Source: Sphingomonas sp. H160509 (lineage in GTDB: Bacteria; Pseudomonadota; Alphaproteobacteria; Sphingomonadales; Sphingomonadaceae). From it: DNA of 64,000 bases. The translations under genes and the position numbers were made by a program. The notes under the pieces are model-generated. The model was not told the DNA's origin. It saw only the letters and a list, made by a program, of their open reading frames with translations, and made no database searches. This document shows, piece after piece, positions 46,610 to 57,926 of this stretch (its first letter is position 1; every line of letters begins with the position of its first letter). Location: positions 2,158,001 through 2,222,000 of the forward strand of contig NZ_JAMXSR020000002.1 in the NCBI RefSeq assembly GCF_024124765.2, written 5' to 3'.

Positions 46610-47150
46610 GCTAGTCGAATCCATCGTTTCGACCGTGAGGCGGTCGTTGGTGTAGACGCAGAGCTCGGACGCTATGCCCATTGCCTTGCGACACAGGACT
46701 TCGGCGTCGGTCTCGTATTCTACCAGCGCTCGGGCCGCGGCGAGCGCGTAGTTGCCACCGGAGCCGATCGCCGCGACGCCGTTCTCGGGTTCGAGGACGT
46801 CGCCGTTGCCGGTGAGGATCAGCGTGACGTCCTTGTCGGCGACGATCATCATCGCTTCGAGGTTGCGGAGGAACTTGTCGGTGCGCCAGTCCTTGGCGAG
46901 CTCGACCGCGGCGCGCAGGAGTTGGCCCTGATGCGCTTCAAGCTTGCGTTCGAGGCGTTCGAACAGCGTGAAGGCGTCGGCGGTCGCGCCGGCGAATCCG
47001 CCGATGACGCTGCCGTCACCTAGGCGGCGGACTTTGCGCGCGTTGGGTTTCATGACGGTCTGGCCCATCGAGACCTGGCCGTCGCCGATCACGACGACCT
47101 TGCCGCCGCGGCGGACCGGAGAGGATCGTGGTGCCGTGCCATGTCGGCAT
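46607..47150 (-). CDS. hslV: ATP-dependent protease peptidase subunit HslV
   Basis: Predicted 180-residue proteasome-like threonine protease. The catalytic Thr follows the leader in [18 protein letters not shown], then [30 protein letters not shown] and [15 protein letters not shown]. One extra base near 47116-47117 breaks the frame after TTILS; correction restores SVRRGG. The ATG at 47150 is chosen because it puts the catalytic Thr near the N terminus; an ATG at 47173 starts in the other frame (MSNDP) and would need a further indel. Confidence 0.9.
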
Positions 47151-47270
47151 GGCGTGGTGGGGTCGTTGCTCATGGCAGCGATGTAGGGTTTGGTTTTGGG
47201 GGTGCAACGCCCCCTGCCCGAACGCGCGCCGTTCGTCGGCGGACCTCCCGTTCGTGTCGGCCATCCCACT

Positions 47271-47409
47271 TCCGTTCGTCCCGAGTAGCGATCGAGCTTG
47301 TCGAGAGCGCGTATCGAGGGATTGAGGTTGCGCGTGTCACCTGTACCTCGATACGCGCCCCTCGATACGCCCAAGGGGGCTACTCGGTCGCTACTCGGCA
47401 CGAACGGGT
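47271..47409. repeat. F-type paired inverted repeat (CCGTTCGTCCCGAGTAGC)
   Basis: Outer arms CCGTTCGTCCCGAGTAGCGA and TCGCTACTCGGCACGAACGG are inverted, and inner arms GCGTATCGAGGG and CCTCGATACGCG are inverted too. Only one copy in the window. It lies between hslV and the GTA holin gene. Confidence 0.75.
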
Positions 47410-47464
47410 GTGGGGAGTGCGAGCGATTTGTTCTTCGCGAATGACATCCCGGGACGGGCGCACT

Positions 47465-47722
47465 TCATCGCCCCTTCCCCCATTCTCGCGCCACCGTGTA
47501 GCCGAGATAGCCCGTGCCGAAGAGCGCGTAGAGCGGTTCGGGGATCGCGTTGAGGTACGCGGACATGCCCGCAGCGATCGCCTGAGCCATCTGCGGGCGG
47601 ACCGCGGCGATCAGGCCTGCGGGGATCGCGCCGAGCAGCAATGCGTACATCACGTAGAGAAAGGTGGGGCGGGCGCGGGTGATCCAGGGGTCTGGTGCTG
47701 GATCAAGGGGTTGCGGGGTCAT
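47465..47722 (-). CDS. GTA-type holin (3-TM holin for gene-transfer release)
   Basis: Predicted 85-residue membrane protein with hydrophobic stretches at about residues 19-40 and 62-75, and a weaker one between. ITRARPTFLYVMYALLLGAI and LYALFGTGYLGYTVAREWGK match the family of holins used for gene-transfer-agent release. Holins make the membrane hole that lets the endolysin reach the wall. It follows the GH108 gene by 64 bases on the same strand. Start ATG 47722 preferred; longer frames begin in unrelated sequence. Confidence 0.75.
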   Translation of the reverse strand: MTPQPLDPAPDPWITRARPTFLYVMYALLLGAIPAGLIAAVRPQMAQAIAAGMSAYLNAIPEPLYALFGTGYLGYTVAREWGKGR

Positions 47723-47786
47723 TGGCTGTCTCCGGCAATCTGGAAGTGCACAAAGTTCACACGCTGGGAGCGTTTTCGCAGAGGCC

Positions 47787-48324
47787 TCAGACGCGGTTCG
47801 CGAGCCAGCCGTAGAGGAAGGCTTCGTTCGCGGGACGGGTCTCGGCGAGCGCGACATAGCGTTCGCCTTGGAGGGCCTCGATCGCTTTCAGGAGCACGGT
47901 TTCGCCGCCGGGTTTGCGGCGGGCGAGGAAGGCTTCGAGCGCGGTGAGCGTGGCGGGGCCGATGCGGCCGTCCAGGATCATGTCCGGGTAGTCGGTGGCG
48001 CCGCGGTTCAGCGCGTTGAGGGCGCGCTGGAGGAAGGTGGCGGCGACTGCGGGGCCCATGTTGATGCCCGTGTCGAAGAGTTCTTCGGCGATTTTAGGGG
48101 CTCGGGGGGGCGATCTGGTCGAAGGCCGGGCGGGTCCAGTAGAGGCGGTGGTAGATGGTTTCCGCCTGGTCGCGGGGGAAGTTGCGCATGTCTCCGGGGT
48201 AGCCGTTGGTGCGGGCTACGCTTTCCGTGATGCCGTAGCGGGTGGGGCCGCCTCGGTCTGCGGGGTGGTTCGAGTAGCCGCCTTCGCGGTCGATGACGGC
48301 GTCGATGAGGTGGTCGATGGTCAT
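47787..48324 (-). CDS. glycoside hydrolase family 108 endolysin (N-acetylmuramidase)
   Basis: Predicted 178-residue peptidoglycan hydrolase. The family signature is at the N terminus: IDREGGYSNHPADRGGPTRYGIT, with catalytic Glu in REGGY. The C-terminal part (GINMGPAVAATFLQRALN, DGRIGPATLTALEAFLA) is the peptidoglycan-binding half. Seven G at 48104-48110 should be six, joining FDQIAP to RAPKIAEELFDTG. With the holin it forms a two-gene lysis pair, as known for the detached lysis genes of Rhodobacter GTA; no capsid genes are in the window. Confidence 0.85.
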
Positions 48325-48432
48325 GGCTGGCTCCCGGTTTTGTTGGGGGGCGAGCGAACCATATTGGTTTGTTGTAGGACAGGGGAATTTGGCGGATCAT
48401 GCCCTGCATCGTTCCCTCACTTCCGCTCTCTA
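48325..48432. other. short gene-free stretch upstream of the lysis pair
   Basis: About 110 bases before the first repeat; contains the region upstream of the endolysin ATG. No clear promoter motif is seen. Confidence 0.4.
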
Positions 48433-48433
48433 C

Positions 48434-48513
48434 CGTTCCCCCGCGGAGGCGGGGGCCAGGGTTACGGCGGACGCCGCTCGTAATTCCTGGGCTCCCGCTT
48501 TCGCGGGAGAACC
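48434..48513. repeat. B-type paired palindromic repeat, spaced form
   Basis: CGTTCCCCCGCGGAGGCGGG and CTCCCGCTTTCGCGGGAGAA are inverted arms with CCAGGG / CCTGGG inner tails. It precedes an A element, making another B+A composite. Confidence 0.8.
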
Positions 48514-48546
48514 GAAAAGGGAGCCCGGCCCATCCGATTAGATCGC

Positions 48547-48653
48547 ACCTCCCCGGCGGAGGCCGGGGTCCAGTTGGGGAACGGTGCTGAGGGAGGGCGG
48601 CGCTTCGTTACCCCCGACGTTCCAACTGGGCCCCGGCCTTCGCCGGGGTGGTG
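48547..48653. repeat. A-type paired palindromic repeat
   Basis: Arms ACCTCCCCGGCGGAGGCCGG and CCCCGGCCTTCGCCGGGGTG with CCAGTTGGG / CCAACTGGG tails flank about 45 bases. The remaining 200 bases up to maeB show no gene. Confidence 0.85.
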
Positions 48654-48858
48654 GCCAGTTCCCGGGTGGCATCCAGCTCTGGGGTGATGACCAGTTCCAG
48701 GGTAGCCAGCGTGCCCCCCCGCCACCCAAACCGACGCTACGTCCGCGCGGGGTTGGCGGATCGGTGTGCCTAAGGCTATGCGCTCCCTTGAACATTCGCC
48801 GCGGGCTCTGTCTGCGCGCCCACCCGGTCGCCGCCGCGGCCGACAGGTTAGGAAGACC

Positions 48859-51142
<2,284 letters not shown>

Positions 51143-51147
51143 ACCTT

Positions 51148-51267
51148 CTTCTGCCCCCCCCCCTGGCAGGGGGGGGTTGGGGGCGGGTCGGCTTCCGCCT
51201 GTTCGGACCGGTGGGGCTCGAGCCGGCCTACCCACCCCCAGCCCCCTCCCTTTCAGGGAGGGGAGCG
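51148..51267. repeat. E-type CT/G-rich paired repeat
   Basis: A CCCCCCCCCCTGGCAGGGGG-type hairpin followed by TTGGGGGCGGGT, and an inverted CCCACCCCCAGCCCCCTCCC arm 45 bases later. The long C and G runs here are also the kind of tract where the consensus is least reliable. Confidence 0.7.
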
Positions 51268-51353
51268 CGGTTGTGGGCAGGGCGAGCGTCGCGCAAGAAC
51301 CAACGCACGCCGCTTGGCCAGCAGCGCCGCGTCTTTTCATCGATGTAAGAAAA

Positions 51354-51431
51354 TGGTCGGAGCGACAGGATTCGAACCTGCGACCCCCCACACCCCCAGT
51401 GTGGTGCGCTACCAGGCTGCGCTACGCTCCG
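51354..51431 (-). tRNA. tRNA-Pro (anticodon GGG)
   Basis: On the minus strand acceptor arms CGGAGCG and CGCTCCG pair, the D arm is GCGC-AGCCTGGTA-GCGC, the anticodon stem CCACA/TGTGG encloses CTGGGGG (anticodon GGG), and the T loop is TTCGAAT. CCA is encoded (TGG at 51354-51356 on the plus strand). The variable loop reads GGGGTC, six bases instead of the usual five (GGGTC), from six C at 51384-51389; this is probably one base too many in the assembly. Confidence 0.93.
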
Positions 51432-51524
51432 ACCGAACGGGCCGCATAGCAGCCCGAGCCGCGCGCTCTACGCAGGGTCGGCGCGCGATGCAAGTCGCAA
51501 CGCCGCTCGCCCGCAAGAATTGCC

Positions 51525-51833
51525 TCAGTCGCCCATCAGCGTACGCCAGAAGCTGCCGTCATAGGCCTTCACGCTAACCTGCTCGATGGTGTACGCGCGC
51601 AGGGCGCGACCAAAGGCCTTCTGGTGTTCGGCCTGGCCGTGCGCGGCGATCGCCTCGGGACTCGCCCAGCGTTCGGAGATCCGGATCAGGTCGGGATCGA
51701 CCAGGTCGAGCGCGAGATTGTAGAACTCGCAGCCGTCTTCCGCGGCGCAGGCGGCCATGTGCGCGATCAGCGTGTCGGCGATCTTCGCGCCGTCGCCTGC
51801 GGCCAGCTTGATATGTCCCATCACCAGAATCAT
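51525..51833 (-). CDS. antibiotic biosynthesis monooxygenase (ABM) domain protein
   Basis: Predicted 102-residue protein with the ferredoxin-like ABM fold found in small quinol monooxygenases (YgiN type). MILVMGHIKLAAGDGAKIAD, CEFYNLALDLVDPDLIRISE and WASPEAIAAHGQAEHQKAFG are the usual first strand, core and HxxxxH-like segment. AGGAGAG lies 5 bases before the ATG at 51833. Intact. Probably acts in quinone redox or stress; substrate not predictable. Confidence 0.8.
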   Translation of the reverse strand: MILVMGHIKLAAGDGAKIADTLIAHMAACAAEDGCEFYNLALDLVDPDLIRISERWASPEAIAAHGQAEHQKAFGRALRAYTIEQVSVKAYDGSFWRTLMGD

Positions 51834-52003
51834 CGCATCTCTCCTGTTTCGTGCCGGTTTCGCCGTGACTTCATCGTGGTCTCTACACGAACCGTCCGCG
51901 CCTGCGTCAGTTGCACGCGACATCAAGCGATGATAGCGGGCGGACCAATGCGACCGGCCGCGCGGCGCGCGAACCGAGCCACCCTTCACAGATACGGAAC
52001 TCC

Positions 52004-52348
52004 ATGTTCATCTCACCAGCATACGCCCAGGCCGCAGACGGCGCCGCCACGACGGCGGGAGGCGGGATCGCCTCGTTCCTGAGCCTCGCGCCGCTCTTCC
52101 TCGTGTTCGTCGTGTTCTATTTCCTGATGATCCGCCCGCAGCAAAAGCGCATGAAGGCGCTGCAGGCGTCGGTCGCGGCGGTGAAGAAGAACGACAGCGT
52201 CGTCACCTCGGGCGGGATCCTGGGCAAGGTGACCAAGGTCGAGGATAATGTCGTCGAGGTCGAGATCGCGCCGAATGTCCGCGTGCGCGTCGTCAAGGCG
52301 ACGCTGACCGACATCACCAGCCCTAACACGAAGCCGGCGAACGACTGA
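52004..52348 (+). CDS. yajC: preprotein translocase subunit YajC
   Basis: Predicted 114-residue inner-membrane protein of the SecDF-YajC complex. One membrane helix (FLSLAPLFLVFVVFYFLMI, about residues 22-40) is followed by the family core RPQQKRMKALQASVAAVKKN and GGILGKVTKV. The stop TGA overlaps the secD start (TGATG). First gene of the yajC-secD-secF-Mth938 operon. Start ATG 52004 gives a periplasmic N terminus of normal length. Confidence 0.92.
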   Translation: MFISPAYAQAADGAATTAGGGIASFLSLAPLFLVFVVFYFLMIRPQQKRMKALQASVAAVKKNDSVVTSGGILGKVTKVEDNVVEVEIAPNVRVRVVKATLTDITSPNTKPAND

Positions 52349-53953
52349 TGCTCGACTTCCCGCGCTGGAAAATCGGGTCGATCATCGGGTTGCTGGCGGC
52401 ATTGTGCCTGCTGGCGATCCCGAGCTTCCTCCCCCGAGAGCACCACGAGCCAATGGGGGCGGATTCCGCATCCGCATATCAACCTCGGGCTCGATCTCGC
52501 CGGCGGCAGCTACCTGCTGCTCGAGGCGGATACCGCCGACCTCGCCGCGACGCGGATCGAGGCGATGCGCGACAGCGTCGCGGGGACGATGCGCAACGGG
52601 ACGCCGCGGATCGAGATCGGCGACATTTCGACGCGGGGCGGCCAGCTGACCTTCCTGCTGCGTGATCCGAGCCAGGTCGATGCGGCGCGCGAGCGCCTGC
52701 TGGCGATCACCGGCGGTGGCGCCGGGATGAGCGGCCAGCGCGAATGGGACATCACCGTCGTCGACACGAGCCGGTTCGTGCTCAAGCCGACCCAGGCCGG
52801 CCTGACCCAGGCGGTCGACACCGCGATGAAGGACGCGACCGAAGTCGTCCGTCGTCGTATCGACGCGCTCGGCACCAAGGAGCCGACGATCGTTCGCCAG
52901 GGCGCGACGCGGATCGTGGTGCAGGTGCCGGGGCTAAAGAACCCGCAGGCGCTGAAGGAGCTGATCGGCAAGACCGCCAAGCTCGAGTTCAAGCTGGTCG
53001 ACGAGACCGCGAACCCGGCTGACCTGGTCAAGGGGATCGCCCCGGTCGGCAGCCAGGTGCTGCCGTATCCGGGCAACCCGCGCGGCGTGCCGTTCATCGC
53101 GGTCAAGCGATCGGTGATCATCTCGGGCGACCAGCTCGCCGATGCGCGCCAGGAGTTCGAACCGCAGACCAACGCGCCGCAGGTGGCGATCACGTTCGAC
53201 GCGGTCGGCGGCCGACGCTTCGCCAAGGTGACGACCGAGAACACCAACAAGCCGTTCGCGATCATCCTCGACAATTCGGTGATCTCTGCGCCCAACATCA
53301 ACGAGCCGATCCTCGGCGGTCGTGCGTCGATCTCGGGCAACTTCACCGTCGAGTCGGCCAATGCACTGGCGATCTCGCTGCGGTCGGGCAAGCTGCCGGT
53401 CAATTTGAAGACGATCGCCGAGAGCACCGTCAGCCCCGATCTCGGCAAGGATTCGATCCGCGCTGGCGTGCTCGCGTCGATCGTCGCCGCGCTGCTCGTG
53501 ATCGTGTTCATGTTCGTCACCTATGGCCGGTTCGGCCTGTATGCGAACCTCGCGGTGGTCATCAACATCCTGGTCATCGTCGCGGTCATGGCGATGCTGA
53601 ACGCGACGCTGACGCTGCCGGGTATCGCCGGGTTCGTGCTGACGATCGGTACCGCGGTCGATGCCAACGTGCTGATCAACGAGCGTATTCGCGAAGAGCG
53701 GCGACGCGGGCGTAGCGTCGTCCAGTCGGTCGAGCTCGGCTACAAGGAAGCATCGCGGACGATCTTCGAGGCCAACGTGACGCACGCCATCACCGGCGTG
53801 ATCATGCTGCTGCTCGGCTCGGGTCCGGTGAAGGGCTTCGCGGTCGTGCTGCTGATCGGGATCTGCACGTCGGTGTTCACCGCCGTCACGTTCACGCGGA
53901 TGATGGTCGCGCTGTGGCTGCGGAAGAACCGCCCCACCACGATCAATATTTGA
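52348..53953 (+). CDS. secD: protein translocase subunit SecD
   Basis: Predicted 534-residue proton-driven component that aids late steps of protein export. The first membrane helix is IIGLLAALCLLAIPSF, then the D1 motif INLGLDLAGGSYLLLEAD, a large periplasmic P1 domain and five C-terminal helices with GIAGFVLTIGTAVDANVLIN (the GTAVDANV signature). Five C at 52431-52435 should be four; correction joins FLPESTTSQWGRI to the conserved part. Confidence 0.93.
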
Positions 53954-53967
53954 GGCGGGAGATTACC

Positions 53968-54933
53968 ATGCGCCTGCTGAAACTCGTACCCGACAACACG
54001 AACCTGAAGTTCGTCTCGCTCCGCAAATGGGCGTTCGGGCTGACCCTGCTACTGTCCCTGCTCGCGATCGGGCTGGTCGTGACGAAGGGCCTCAACATGG
54101 GCGTCGACTTCGTCGGCGGCGTCCTGATCGAGGAGAAGTTCGCGACCCCGCCGTCGATCGACGCGGTCCGTACCGAAGTCGACCGTCTCGGCGTCGGCGA
54201 AGCGTCGATCCAGTCGTTCAGCGATCCCAAGACGCTGTCGATCCGCCTGCCCGTGCCCGCGGGCGATGAAGGCGCGACCAACCGCCTCGTCAAGAAGGTG
54301 TCGGACGACCTCGCGGTGAAGTTCCCCGGGGCGACCTTCTCGAAGTACGACACGATCTCGGGCAAGGTCTCGGACGAACTGATCAGCAAGGGGCTGCTCG
54401 CGGTCGGCCTCGCGATCCTGGGCATCGCGCTGTTCGCGGTGGTGCGGTTCGAGTGGCAGTTCGGCGTCTCGACCGTCGTCGCGATCGTCCACGATCTGTT
54501 GATGACGCTCGGCTTCTTCGCGCTGACGCAGTTCGAGTTCGACCTGAACATCGTCGCGGCGGTGCTGACGATCATCTCGTATTCGATCAACGACAAGATC
54601 GTGATCGACGACCGTATCCGCGAGAATATGCGCCGGTACCGGAAGATGGACATGCGCGAGATCATCGACCTGTCGGTGAACGAGACGCTGCCGCGTACCG
54701 TGATGACCTCGGTGACGATCCTGCTCGCGCTGGTCGCGATGCTGGTGCTCGGCGGCCATGTGCTGCGCGGGTTCACCGCGGCGATGATCCTGGGTATCGT
54801 CGTCGGGACCTACTCGTCGATCTACGTGTCGTCGTCGCTGCTGATCACGCTGGGTCTGCGGGCCGACCCTGCTCCGCGCAAGGGCGGCGTGCAGGACGGC
54901 GCCGAGCGGGTTGGTCCGAAGGTCGAGCGTTGA
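53968..54933 (+). CDS. secF: protein translocase subunit SecF
   Basis: Predicted 321-residue partner of SecD with six membrane helices. N-terminal helix, KGLNMGVDFVGGVLIEEKF (family signature, GVDFxGG), periplasmic domain, then the YSINDKIVIDDRIRENMRRY motif and TSVTILLALVAMLVLGG. The usual TVVVYDR reads KIVIDDR here, a mild variation. It begins 14 bases after secD with a GGCGGGAG ribosome site. Intact frame. Confidence 0.93.
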   Translation: MRLLKLVPDNTNLKFVSLRKWAFGLTLLLSLLAIGLVVTKGLNMGVDFVGGVLIEEKFATPPSIDAVRTEVDRLGVGEASIQSFSDPKTLSIRLPVPAGDEGATNRLVKKVSDDLAVKFPGATFSKYDTISGKVSDELISKGLLAVGLAILGIALFAVVRFEWQFGVSTVVAIVHDLLMTLGFFALTQFEFDLNIVAAVLTIISYSINDKIVIDDRIRENMRRYRKMDMREIIDLSVNETLPRTVMTSVTILLALVAMLVLGGHVLRGFTAAMILGIVVGTYSSIYVSSSLLITLGLRADPAPRKGGVQDGAERVGPKVER

Positions 54934-54940
54934 TCACATC

Positions 54941-55317
54941 ATGAGGATGGACCGCGAGAAGACCGATGGGCCGATGATCTCGGCGATCGGTCGGGCCGGG
55001 TTCAAGGTCGACGACGGGTATTATACCGCTTTGTCGATAAGTCCCGAGCGTGCGGATGGCTGGGAGCCGCCGGCGTTCGAAGCGCTCGGCGAGGCGGACG
55101 TGGCGGCCTTGCTGGCGGTTGATCCGCCGCCGGAGTTCCTGTTGTTGGGTACCGGTTCCGCGCTTCGCCAGCCGCCGCTTGCGTTCAAGAAGGCGGTCGA
55201 GGCACGGGGGGTTCGGGATCGAGGCTATGGATAGCCGGGCTGCCGCCTCGGGCTTGGGCGGTTCTGCGTGGTGAGGGTCGCTGGATCGTGGCGGCGTTGT
55301 ACCCGCTCGAGGGGTGA
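54941..55317 (+). CDS. Mth938-like domain protein (DUF498)
   Basis: Predicted 124-residue protein with the Mth938 alpha/beta fold; function unknown, though related proteins act in respiratory complex I assembly in other organisms. Stretches GFKVDDGYYTALSISPE, PPEFLLLGTGSALRQPP and WIVAALYPLEG are the conserved strands. Two extra bases break the frame: six G at 55207-55212 and GGG at 55251-55253; with both corrected it reads GFGIEAMDSRAAASAWAVLR to the TGA at 55315. It lies 8 bases after secF, in the same operon. Confidence 0.8.
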
Positions 55318-55329
55318 TCTGAGGCTGCC

Positions 55330-55455
55330 GATCCTCCCCCGCCATTGGGAGTTGTCGCCGTAGGTGACGGAGGAGGAGCACGCGCAACCGACGTTTCCCT
55401 TTCCTCCCCCTCCGTCTGGCAAGGGCCAGCCACCTCCCCCTGGCGGGGGAGGATT
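55330..55455. repeat. E-related CT-rich repeats between convergent genes
   Basis: TCCTCCCCCGCCATTGGGAG and a later CCTCCCCCTCCGTCTGGCAA / CCACCTCCCCCTGGCGGGGG pair fill the gap between the Mth938 gene and the convergent glycosyltransferase. Confidence 0.6.
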
Positions 55456-56632
55456 CTAAATTCGGTGTTCCGCGGCCAGCGTTGCGAGGTGCTCGTAGAG
55501 CGCGGTGGTGTTGGCTTCCCAGGTGAAGCTGGTGACCGTGGCGCGGGTGGTTTCAGGCGCAGGAGGATCGGCTAGAAGCGCGCCGATCGCGGCGGCGAAC
55601 GCTAGCGGGTCGCCGATCGTGACTCGGCCTGCTTCCGGCGATGTCACCACGTCATGCGCGCCGCCGGCGTCGGTGATGACGATGGGTGTACCGCAGGCAA
55701 GCGATTCGACCCAGGCGTTGGCGAGGCCTTCGGACTCGGAGGCAAGCGCGCTGACATCGGCAGCGGCGATCAGCTTCGGGATTTCGGCGTGCGGCACGGC
55801 GCCCAGCAGGCGGACGCGGTTGGCTATGCCGAGTCGTGCGATCTGCGCTTCCAGTGTCGCGCGCGCGGGGCCCTGTCCTGCGATGAGCAAAGTGACGCCG
55901 GGGAGCGCGGCGACCGCGTCGATGACGATGTCGTGGCCCTTGCGCGGGATCAGCGCGCCGACCGAGACGACCAATGGGCCGGCGACGCCGAGGGCTCCCT
56001 TGGCGGCGGCGCGATCGACGGGATGGAAGCGGTCCTGGTCGACGCCGGTGTGGTGGACGCGGATGCGGTCGGCCGGCAAGCCCATCGCGACCATGTCGGC
56101 CTTCATTGCGGCGCTGACCGCGAGCATGCCCGTGGCGTTGCGGCCTGCGGCGCGGACCTGCGCGGCGGTGGCGGGTGCGTTGCCCCAGATGTGGATGTCG
56201 GACCCGCGCGCCTTGATCGAGACGGGGACGCCGTAGCGCTTGCCGAGCGCGACCGCGGCAGGGCCGTCGGGGAAGAAGAACGAGGCGTCGATGACGTCGA
56301 ACGCGAAGTTTTCGCGGATCGTGTCGAGGACGGGGATGAGCGCGCGCTGCAACGCTGCGGCGTGGTGGCGGCCCCTGGAGGAACGGGCGGACGGTGAAGC
56401 GCGGGCGGTGGAGGTCGATGCCCTTCCAGCGTTCGTGCGTCGCGAGCGTGGCGAGGGTCGCGTAGTGGCCGAGGCGGCGGAGCGGGCCTGGCGGGAGGCC
56501 TATCGGTGCTACCGCTTGCAATGAAACGTCGGGGTGCGCGGCGAGGCCGAGCGTCTGGCGTTCGACGAAGACGCCGAAATTGGGGCGGGTCGCATCCGGG
56601 AACAGGGTGGAGAGGGTTAGGATGCGGAGCAT
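55456..56632 (-). CDS. glycosyltransferase family 4 protein
   Basis: Predicted 391-residue GT-B enzyme using a nucleotide-sugar donor. The N-terminal domain begins MLRILTLSTLFPDATRPNFG; the C-terminal donor domain has VSVGALIPRKGHDIVIDAVA, LLGAVPHAEIPKLIAAADVS, and the EX7E-type stretch ALASESEGLANAWVESLACG. Four C at 56372-56375 should be three; correction joins RPFLQ to GRHHAAALQRALIPVLD. Typical length. Probably builds a capsule or lipopolysaccharide sugar; the mannose isomerase gene nearby fits but does not prove this. Confidence 0.85.
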
Positions 56633-56712
56633 GGACTGGGGGTTACAGGGGGTGGGTTAATGCGGGGTGAGTTTGGGGCTCGATGTCGTGGAACGCGAAC
56701 TTGCTCACAAGA

Positions 56713-56820
56713 CTCCACCCCGGCGGAGGCCGGGGCCCAGTTGGGGGACGTAACTAACGGAGCGTGGTTCTCCATTATTGCCACCTTTCCACCTGGGCCC
56801 CGGCCTTCGCCGGGGTGGAG
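56713..56820. repeat. A-type paired palindromic repeat
   Basis: Arms CTCCACCCCGGCGGAGGCCG and CCGGCCTTCGCCGGGGTGGA with CCCAGTTGGG / CACCTGGGC tails flank about 45 bases. It lies between the glycosyltransferase start and the manA stop and is followed by a B element. Confidence 0.85.
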
Positions 56821-56849
56821 TTCATGTGAGGAATGGTTGCCCTCGATTA

Positions 56850-56910
56850 CATTGTTTCTCCGCGAAGGCGGGGACTCAGACTGGGCTCCCGCCTTCGCGG
56901 GAGAACAAGG
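56850..56910. repeat. B-type palindromic repeat
   Basis: TTGTTTCTCCGCGAAGGCGG and CCGCCTTCGCGGGAGAACAA pair around ACTCAGACTGGG. It ends about 20 bases from the manA stop codon; sixth A+B composite of the window. Confidence 0.85.
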
Positions 56911-56931
56911 AGGTGGGACGTGAAGGTGCCC

Positions 56932-57758
56932 TCAGATTCGCTTCGCCAGCGGATACGCGAACAGAACGTCCGCATCCGCACTCGTCGAGACCGTCTCGCT
57001 GCCCGTCATCGTTGCGCATTCACCGGCCTTGAACGCGACGCCAGCGACATCGCCCGATCCGGTGATCGGGATCACCCAGCCGGTCGTGCCTTCGGGCAGG
57101 TTGACGACGTGGTCGCCGCCCCTTCCAGCGCTCGAGCACGAACTTGGGGCCTTCGACCATGATCGTGCGGCCGGTCTCGACTTCGATCGGCGGCGCGACG
57201 GGGACGTAGGGCGTGGGGTCGGCGACCTCGATGCCGTCCTTGAGGTGCAGCTCGCGGTCGCTGCCGTAATCGTAGAGGCGGTAAGTGGTCTCGGAGTTCT
57301 GCTGGACCTCGATCACCGTCAGGCCGCCACCGATCGCGTGGATCGTGTCCGACGCGCAATACATGAAGTCGCCCGACTTGACCGGCTTCCAGTCGAGCTT
57401 GTCCTCGATCGTGCCGTCGATTGCCGACTGCCGGAGTTCGTCCTTCGAGATCGGCTGCTTCGTGCCGACCGCGATCGTCGAGGTCGGCTCGGCAGCGAGG
57501 ACCGTCCAGCACTCATCCTTGCCGCGCGGCAGGCCGCGGGAATGTGCCTGTTCATCGTTGGGATGGACCTGGACCGAGAGCTTCTCGCTGGTGAACAGAT
57601 ATTTGATCAGCAGGTCGGGGGGTGGTGTTGCCGGGCTCCTGGAACCAGACTTCGCCGATCGGCGGCGTACCGGGGGCGGCATCCTCGAAACCGGGCCAGA
57701 GCGTGTCGCGACCCCAGGGCTTCTCGACGCGGTGGGTATGCAGCAGGGTGGCGGGCAT
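56932..57758 (-). CDS. manA: class I mannose-6-phosphate isomerase (cupin)
   Basis: Predicted 274-residue zinc enzyme interconverting mannose 6-phosphate and fructose 6-phosphate. HRVEKPWGRDTLWPGF, IGEVWFQEPG, the zinc site QVHPNDEQAH and GDFMYCASDTIHAIGGGLTV are conserved. Two extra bases: six G at 57617-57622 (NTTPDLLIKYL) and CCCC at 57119-57122 (ERWKGGDHVVNLPEG); both removed, it ends VLFAYPLAKRI. The shorter form without a helical insert is common in sphingomonads. Confidence 0.88.
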
Positions 57759-57926
57759 GGGATATCCTCGACTGGAATGACGGGTCGGCAACGCACGACT
57801 ATTGCCGTGTGATCCGGCTCACGGAAACCCCCATGGTCGGCAACCGCGGAGCCGGTATTCAGGCGCCGAACGGGGGTGGCGAAAGGGATTGTTCGCGAAG
57901 CCCCGCATACGCTAAGGACAACGCCG

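Noticed and set aside
47465..48324. Remnant of a prophage
   Set aside because: No integrase, structural genes or att repeats nearby; the pair fits the GTA lysis cassette better.
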